DNA from: DASZHJ01 sp035541215
GTDB lineage: Bacteria > Pseudomonadota > Alphaproteobacteria > ATCC43930 > CGMCC-115725
Reading direction: 5' to 3'
DNA length: 10,276 nt
Assembly: GCA_035541215.1 (NCBI GenBank)
Contig: DATKNV010000248.1
Span: 1-10,276, forward strand
In this document: in pieces, positions 5,780 through 10,276 of the stretch
Layout: every line of letters starts with the position of its first letter
How positions within the stretch are numbered: position 1 is the stretch's first letter
The notes under the pieces: model-generated
What the model was told of the DNA's origin: nothing
The model's input: only the letters and a program-made list of their open reading frames with translations
Database searches by the model: none
Made by a program: the position numbers and the translations under genes

Positions 5780-6229
5780 TCACGACGCCGGCGGGATGCG
5801 GAACGCCACCATGATGCGGTTCCAGCCGTTGATGGCGACGATGGCGGCGGTGAGGTTCGCTAGCTCCTTGTCGGAGAAGTGGCGCTTCGCCTCCTCGTAG
5901 ACCGAGTCGGGGACGTGGTCCTTCGTCACCAGCGTCAGCGCCTCGGTCCAGGCGAGCGCTGCGCGCTCGCGGTCGGTGAAATGCGGCGTCTCGCGCCAGG
6001 CCGCGAGCAGGAAGATGCGCTCGGGCTTCTCGCCGAGCTTGAGGGCGTCGGCGGCATGCATGTTGAGGCAGAAGGCGCAACCGTTGATCTCCGAGGCGCG
6101 GAGCTTCACGAGCTCGAGGAGCAGCGGGTCGAGGCCGCTCTCCCGCGCCGCCGCCGAGAGGCTGCGCAGCGCCTGCGCGATCGCCGGGGCATGCTCGTGG
6201 AGCTGGCGGTACTCGAGGCGGGGCTTCAT
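5780..6229 (-). CDS. Carboxymuconolactone decarboxylase / AhpD-like family protein
   Basis: A 149-aa cytosolic all-helical protein of the AhpD/CMD fold. The AhpD redox motif is complete: Glu47, Cys51, Cys54 and His58 (E-x3-C-x2-C-x3-H, sequence CAFCLNMH), which in AhpD relays thiol reduction to peroxides. The C-terminal half (RERAALAWTEALTLV, NLTAAIVAINGWNRI) is the conserved core of this group. It is more likely a peroxidase-type thiol protein than a true gamma-carboxymuconolactone decarboxylase, which lacks this Cys pair. ATG 6229 has GGAGAG 5 nt upstream. It is the last gene of the minus-strand operon, 32 nt after the alpha/beta hydrolase, and its stop is 6 nt from the msrP stop. Confidence 0.92.
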   Translation of the reverse strand: MKPRLEYRQLHEHAPAIAQALRSLSAAARESGLDPLLLELVKLRASEINGCAFCLNMHAADALKLGEKPERIFLLAAWRETPHFTDRERAALAWTEALTLVTKDHVPDSVYEEAKRHFSDKELANLTAAIVAINGWNRIMVAFRIPPAS

Positions 6230-6261
6230 GGGCGCTCTCCCTCGCGGGCGGATGGATCCTC

Positions 6262-7260
6262 TCAGGTGAGCTTCATCTGCTGGAGCGCGGCGCGGCCGAG
6301 AAGGCCGTAGGGATTGGCCAGCGTCTCCAGCAGCTCGAAGTGATTGTAGTGCTGCCCCGCCAGGAGTTCGACCGGCCTGCTCGTGGCCTTGATCGCCGCC
6401 GCGAATTCCTTGCCCTGCCGCTGGAACTCCGGGCTCTCATCGCTGCCGTAGGCGACGAGAAGCGGAGTGCGTAGCTTGTCGATGTGGCGGATCGGGCTCA
6501 GCGCCTCCTGCATGGGCTCGTCGATCTTGAGATAAGCGCTGCGCGAGGAAAGTCGGACTGGCTTCAGGTCGTAGATGCCGCTGATGCAGAGGCCGCCCTT
6601 GATCACGTCCGTGGGCGCTCCGTAGTTGCTCCACTCCGTCGTCAGCGCCACTGCCGCGAGATGGCCGCCGGAGGAATGGCCGGAGAGATAGATGCCGTTG
6701 CGGTCGCCGCCGAAGCGCGGAGCGTTGCGGTAGAGCCAGCCGATGACGTGGCGGATCTGGTCCACCAGGGGCGCGAGCGAGCCGTTCGTGGCCTGCATGC
6801 TCGCGAAATCAGCCACCGCGAAATGCGCGCCCGCCGCGACGAAGACCTCCGCGGGGAAGGCGTAGTCCTTGGCGGCGCCGCCGCGCCAGTCGCCGCCGTG
6901 GATGAAGACGTGGATCGGCGCGTCCCGCTTCTTCGTGGCGTAGACGTCGATCTTCTCGAGCTCGCCGATGCCGTAGGATTCGCGCATGGGCGCGCCGAGC
7001 CGCGCGCGCACGAGCTCGCTGTTCGAGGCGAAGCGCGCGAGCGTCTCCTCGATGTTGGCGGCGTAGAAGCTCTGGTTGAAGGCGGCGTCGAGCTCGACCT
7101 GGTCGTAGTCGAGGAAGACGCGGTTGCCTTTCGTGTGCGGCGGCGGGCCCGGCTGCCATTTCTCGTGAGCGGGCGCGCGCTGGCCCTGCGCCGAGGCTTT
7201 GCCGGCAAGTGCGGCGACCGCGATGCCCGCGAGCGCCGCTCGGCGCGTCGTGCGCTTCAT
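6262..7260 (-). CDS. Secreted alpha/beta hydrolase, arylformamidase/esterase-like
   Basis: A 332-aa serine hydrolase. The N-terminus MKRTTRRAALAGIAVAALAGKASA is a twin-arginine-like signal peptide with an ASA cleavage site, so a periplasmic site is predicted. The catalytic machinery is visible: oxyanion-hole HGGDWRGG (His121-Gly123), nucleophile Ser196 in GHSSGGH, Asp274 in YGSDESPEF and His307 in HYNHFELLE. The HGG motif and the N-terminal DYDQVELDAAFNQS segment resemble the kynurenine-formamidase/BD-FAE group, which cleaves formamides or small esters. Natural arylformamidases are cytosolic, so the exported form points to another substrate. I chose ATG 7260 because the signal peptide starts there; a longer frame to 7374 only runs over the preceding gene. 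It lies 10 nt after the amidohydrolase gene. Confidence 0.88.
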   Translation of the reverse strand: MKRTTRRAALAGIAVAALAGKASAQGQRAPAHEKWQPGPPPHTKGNRVFLDYDQVELDAAFNQSFYAANIEETLARFASNSELVRARLGAPMRESYGIGELEKIDVYATKKRDAPIHVFIHGGDWRGGAAKDYAFPAEVFVAAGAHFAVADFASMQATNGSLAPLVDQIRHVIGWLYRNAPRFGGDRNGIYLSGHSSGGHLAAVALTTEWSNYGAPTDVIKGGLCISGIYDLKPVRLSSRSAYLKIDEPMQEALSPIRHIDKLRTPLLVAYGSDESPEFQRQGKEFAAAIKATSRPVELLAGQHYNHFELLETLANPYGLLGRAALQQMKLT

Positions 7261-7270
7261 CGCCGCGCGC

Positions 7271-8500
7271 TCAGGCCGCGCGGCGCAGGATGCGCTCTGC
7301 GCCGTCCGCGAAAGCCTGGCAGCCCAGCACGATGTCGTCCTCCTTGGTGTCCTCGGTGTAGTGGTGGCTGACACCGCCGATGCTCGGCACGAACAGCATC
7401 CCCGCGGGGACGTGGCGCGCGAAGACCTGGGCGTCGTGTCCGGCGGCGCTCGGGAGCCGCAGATGAAGCCTAGGGGCGTGGCGCTCGGCCGCCCATTCGA
7501 GCGCGTCCTGGAAGCCTGGATTCATCGCGTGCGGCGGATTCTTCGAGATGGTCTCGAGCTCGCAGCGGCAGGGGCCCTTGGCGTTCGCTTCCGCGACCAG
7601 AGCCTCGAGCGCGCGCTCCATGATCCGAAGCCGCTCGGGCTCGACGTCGCGGAACTGGAAGAGCATCTCGGCCGTCCCCGGGATCACGCTGGGCGCGCCG
7701 GGGTCGAGCGTGATACGCCCGGTGGTCCAGACCGAGCGCGGCCCCGCGACCTCCGGGAAGCGCTTGTCGATTGCGGCGGCAAGCCGCACGAGCGCCACGC
7801 CCGCGTCCTTGCGCACGGCCATGCGCGTCGTCCCCGCGTGGTTCTGCTGGCCGTGGAAGGTGAGGCGGTAGAGATTGATGCCCACGATCCCCGTGACGAT
7901 GCCGAGGCGGAGCCCGCTGTTGTCGAGTGTGTCGCCCTGCTCGACATGCGCCTCGAGGTAGCCCACGTAGCGCTTGGGATCGAGCCGCTCGCGCGGCCGG
8001 CCGGAAAGACCGGCCTCGTCGAGCGCCTGGCGCAGCTTTTTGCCGTCGACCTTGTTCTCGGCGGCGTCGATGTCCGCTTCCGTGATCTCTCCGCAGAAGG
8101 AGCGGCTCCCGAGGAGCGAGCCATAATAGCCTTCCTCGTCCGCCCAGGCGCCGACGTCGATCGCGAGATCGGCGGTGGCGGGGTCCTCGGCGAAGGCGCG
8201 GGCGAGCTCGAGGCCGTAGAGCACTCCCATGGCACCGTCGAGCCAGCCCGAATAGGGCTGCGTCTCCACGTGCGAGCCCACGAGGAGGCGCGGGCCGGGC
8301 TTGCGGCTCCGCCCGAGTACCGTGCCGATGCCGTCGATCGTGGGCTCGAGCCCGGCCTCCTTCATGCGCTCGGTGAGCCAGTGCCGCGCCTCCAGGTCGA
8401 TCTTGGAATAGGTCGGGCGGTGCACGCCGGTCTTGTAGCGGCCGAACTCCGCGAGGCGATGCAGGTCGCCCATCAGTCGCGCGCCTTCAATGGTCGGCAT
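7271..8500 (-). CDS. M20 family hydantoinase/carbamoylase-type amidohydrolase
   Basis: A 409-aa binuclear-zinc amidohydrolase of the group containing allantoate amidohydrolase, beta-ureidopropionase and N-carbamoyl-L-amino-acid hydrolase. It would cleave an N-carbamoyl or ureide C-N bond in the cytosol. Metal and catalytic positions are present in order: His77 (GSHVETQP), Asp88 (GWLDGAMG), Glu122/Glu123 (WADEEG), His185 (YLEAHVEQG) and His379 (SHHYTED). The lid/dimerisation-domain motif QQNHAGTTRM contains His221. The usual His-x-Asp is His-x-Glu here (Glu79), and GSLLGSRSFCG follows the metal-binding Glu pair. ATG 8500 has AGGAGG at 8 nt. It follows the EamA transporter by 58 nt in the same direction. 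The substrate cannot be assigned; allantoate, N-carbamoyl amino acids or related ureides are candidates. Confidence 0.9.
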   Translation of the reverse strand: MPTIEGARLMGDLHRLAEFGRYKTGVHRPTYSKIDLEARHWLTERMKEAGLEPTIDGIGTVLGRSRKPGPRLLVGSHVETQPYSGWLDGAMGVLYGLELARAFAEDPATADLAIDVGAWADEEGYYGSLLGSRSFCGEITEADIDAAENKVDGKKLRQALDEAGLSGRPRERLDPKRYVGYLEAHVEQGDTLDNSGLRLGIVTGIVGINLYRLTFHGQQNHAGTTRMAVRKDAGVALVRLAAAIDKRFPEVAGPRSVWTTGRITLDPGAPSVIPGTAEMLFQFRDVEPERLRIMERALEALVAEANAKGPCRCELETISKNPPHAMNPGFQDALEWAAERHAPRLHLRLPSAAGHDAQVFARHVPAGMLFVPSIGGVSHHYTEDTKEDDIVLGCQAFADGAERILRRAA

Positions 8501-8558
8501 GGCAAATCCCTCCTGAACCGATGCAACCTTAATGCGCGGCGGGCCGTATCGCCAGCCG

Positions 8559-9449
8559 TCAGCCCTTGCGCAGGCGGCGCTCGCGGAGCGCGATGTAGAG
8601 GCCGGAGGCGATGATCAAGGCGGCGCCGACCCAGGTCCAGAGATCCGGGAAGTTCCCGAAGACGAGATAGCCCATCACGGTGGTGCCCAAGAGCTCGACA
8701 TAGCCCAGCGGCGAGATGAGGGCCGCGGGTCCGAGGCGGAAGGCCTGCGTCACGAAGTAGTGTCCGAATCCGCCGAAGACGCCGAGCCCCGCAAAGAGCA
8801 AATAGTGGGTCCAGTGACGCGGCAGCTCGAAGTCGAAGGGGACGAGCGCGCTCATGACGATGGTGCCGATGAGGGCTGCATAGACGATGCCGGTCTCGGC
8901 GTTGTCGTGGAAGCCGCTGCGGCGCGTCTCAATCTGATAGAGGGCGTAGCAGGCGGCGGCACCCAAGAGGAGCAGCACCGAGGGATTGACGAAGCCGCTG
9001 CCGGGACGGACGACAACGAGTACGCCGATGAAGCCCACGATGACGGCGGCCCAGCGCCGCGGTCCCACTGCCTCGTGCAGCAGCGGCACCGAGAGCGCCG
9101 TCACCATCAGCGGCGTAGTGAAGCCGATGGTGGACGCGGTCGCGAGCGGCACCGTCCCGATTGCACGAATGAAGAACAGGGTCGAGCCCAGAAGCAAAGC
9201 CGAGCGAACGATCTGGATCGAAGGCCGATGCGCCGCGAAGAGATGCCAGCCCCGGCTCGGAAGAAAGACCATCGCCATCACCAGGAAGTGCCCGGTGAAG
9301 CGCGCCCACACGACCTCGAGCAGGGGATATTCGGTGCTCAGGAGCTTCGCGCAAGTGTTGAGGATCGGGAACATGGCGACGCCAAGGCACATCAGGAGGA
9401 TGCCGCGGAAGGCATCGCTTTGCCGCTGAGGCGTGCTGTCCGTCGACAT
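8559..9449 (-). CDS. EamA/DMT-superfamily transporter
   Basis: A 296-aa inner-membrane protein of the drug/metabolite transporter superfamily, with ten predicted hydrophobic segments arranged as two EamA repeats. The first covers roughly residues 15-140 (GILLMCLGVAMFPILNTCAKLL to VIVGFIGVLVVVRPG) and the second 150-288 (LLLLGAAACYALYQIETRR to GAALIIASGLYIALRERR). The conserved end-of-repeat sequence GVLVVVRPG is typical. It probably exports, less likely imports, a small metabolite. ATG 9449 (MSTDSTPQRQ) was chosen because it gives a short polar N-terminus before TM1. Its ribosome site is weak, and the open frame upstream is only the shadow of the NHL gene. It lies 50 nt after the NHL-protein gene and 58 nt before the amidohydrolase, suggesting the substrate or product of that enzyme as cargo (inference). 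Confidence 0.92.
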   Translation of the reverse strand: MSTDSTPQRQSDAFRGILLMCLGVAMFPILNTCAKLLSTEYPLLEVVWARFTGHFLVMAMVFLPSRGWHLFAAHRPSIQIVRSALLLGSTLFFIRAIGTVPLATASTIGFTTPLMVTALSVPLLHEAVGPRRWAAVIVGFIGVLVVVRPGSGFVNPSVLLLLGAAACYALYQIETRRSGFHDNAETGIVYAALIGTIVMSALVPFDFELPRHWTHYLLFAGLGVFGGFGHYFVTQAFRLGPAALISPLGYVELLGTTVMGYLVFGNFPDLWTWVGAALIIASGLYIALRERRLRKG

Positions 9450-9499
9450 GCGCCGGGGAGTGCTTCGGGTTTCAGGGCCGCGGCCGAGCCGGGCCGGGA

Positions 9500-10276
9500 T
9501 CAGGATAGCTTGACGAGCTTCTGCAGGCAGCGCAGCTCGCGCGGGGGATCGATCGGCGGATAGACCTGCGGCCAGGCCGTGTTGGAGACTTCGCCCACAT
9601 AGAGGTCGCCGCGGCTGTCGACGGCGAGCCCGTGCGGCGCGATGAATTGGCCGATCGCCTCGCCCGCGTGCATGTGGCCGAGCCGCGCGAGGAGCTTCCC
9701 CTCGCAGGTCACGATGCTGATGCGGGGGCCGAGATTGGGTGCGTCGCGGTTGATCGCGTAGCCCGGACCGAGCTCGCCGATGAAGCAGAGCGGATCCTTG
9801 CCGCCCTCCATGTAGAGGCCGCAGGGACGATGCAGGTTGTTCCACTGCGTCTCGTATTTCCCGTTGCCGTCGAAGACCTGGACGCGGTGGTTCTCGCGGT
9901 CGGCGACGTAGACCCAGCCGTCGGCATCCGTGACGATATTGTGCACGATGTTGAACTGGCCCGGCTTGGTGCCGGGCTCGCCCCACGACATCAGCAGCTT
10001 GCCGTCGGGCGAATACTTGTGGACGCGGGCGTTGCCGTAACCGTCCGAGACGTAGATCTCGCCCTTCGGCGACAGCGCCGTGTGGGTGCAGCGATGGAAC
10101 GGCTCGCCGCTCATATACGGCGCCGGCTTCCCCGGAATGCCGAGCTCGAGCAGGATCTTGCCGTCGAGCGTGCACTTGCGCACCGTATGGTCGCCGTCAT
10201 CGGTGCAGTAGAGGCTCTCGTCCGGCCCGATATGGAGCCCGTGCGCGCGCGGGAACAACCCCTCGCCCCACGACTT
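9500..10276 (-). CDS. NHL-repeat beta-propeller protein, PAL-like (5' partial)
   Basis: The C-terminal 258 residues of a six-bladed beta-propeller protein; the frame is open to the window edge (KSWGEGLFPRAHGLHIGPD), so the start lies outside. Visible blades carry the NHL pattern: HGLHIGPDESLYCTDDGDH, ALSPKGEIYVSDGYGNARV, IVTDADGWVYVADRENHRV and HGLAVDSRGDLYVGEVSN, each ending in a DGKLL.. or GKYE.. strand. The His and Asp repeats resemble the metal-binding propeller of peptidyl-alpha-hydroxyglycine alpha-amidating lyase, and bacterial genes of this type are often annotated so. Such lyases, and related ureidoglycolate-cleaving enzymes, release glyoxylate, but many NHL proteins only bind ligands. 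No signal peptide can be judged because the N-terminus is missing. First visible gene of the minus-strand operon. Confidence 0.88.
   Translation of the reverse strand, partial: KSWGEGLFPRAHGLHIGPDESLYCTDDGDHTVRKCTLDGKILLELGIPGKPAPYMSGEPFHRCTHTALSPKGEIYVSDGYGNARVHKYSPDGKLLMSWGEPGTKPGQFNIVHNIVTDADGWVYVADRENHRVQVFDGNGKYETQWNNLHRPCGLYMEGGKDPLCFIGELGPGYAINRDAPNLGPRISIVTCEGKLLARLGHMHAGEAIGQFIAPHGLAVDSRGDLYVGEVSNTAWPQVYPPIDPPRELRCLQKLVKLS

Noticed and set aside
6484..7371. A 295-codon plus-strand frame opposite the alpha/beta hydrolase
   Set aside because: Shadow of the hydrolase gene; no recognisable domain or start signal.
7199..8614. A 471-codon plus-strand frame opposite the M20 amidohydrolase
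   Set aside because: Low-complexity R/A/E/V/L composition and fully antisense to a gene with all catalytic motifs.
8532..9563. A 343-codon plus-strand frame opposite the EamA transporter
   Set aside because: Highly charged antisense translation of membrane-segment codons.

Overview
The window is very GC-rich with strong G/C bias at third codon positions. Its protein families and intergenic repeats point to an alphaproteobacterium, probably Hyphomicrobiales/Rhizobiales or an uncultured relative. The repeats are an ATGGCCGGA...TCCGGCCAT palindrome and a CCCTCTCCCC...GGGGAGAGGG hairpin element. The taxonomic call is inference. I see no rRNA, tRNA, CRISPR array, insertion sequence or prophage.

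Left part (1-3750). The window opens inside a classical short-chain dehydrogenase/reductase (+). A short convergent spacer with a REP-like palindrome follows. Next come two small minus-strand genes (870-1079 and 1092-1334), 12 nt apart, whose products share a C-terminal pattern and look like divergent relatives of each other; their function is unknown. Divergent from them is an EF-G-like translational GTPase (EF-G2 type, 1590-3626), whose G3 motif reads DCPGS instead of DTPGH. A long imperfect hairpin repeat (3650-3735) separates it from the next, convergent unit.

Middle part (3750-5773). This is a periplasmic redox module. On the minus strand, an amicyanin-like cupredoxin (4331-4645) is followed 24 nt later by a c-type heme protein of the cytochrome P460 family (3754-4306). 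The heme protein is frameshifted in its signal peptide; a 4-bp tandem duplication (GAGT GAGT on the + strand) accounts exactly for the break. Divergent on the plus strand is msrP, the Tat-exported molybdopterin methionine-sulfoxide reductase subunit, with a plausible promoter and strong ribosome binding site. No msrQ is visible.

Right part (5780-10276). This is a compact minus-strand run of five genes with gaps of 50, 58, 10 and 32 nt, so probably one operon. In transcription order: an NHL-repeat beta-propeller protein (5' end outside the window), an EamA/DMT transporter, an M20 hydantoinase/carbamoylase-type amidohydrolase, a secreted alpha/beta hydrolase of arylformamidase-like type, and an AhpD-like carboxymuconolactone decarboxylase-family protein. 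Together they suggest uptake or export and hydrolysis of a small amide, ureide or N-acyl compound; the substrate cannot be read from sequence. The operon meets msrP tail-to-tail with 6 nt between the stop codons.

I found no convincing wholly new system. The items most worth a second look are the frameshift by tandem duplication, msrP beside cupredoxin and heme protein genes instead of msrQ, the non-canonical GTPase centre of the EF-G-like protein, and the tandem small unknown proteins.
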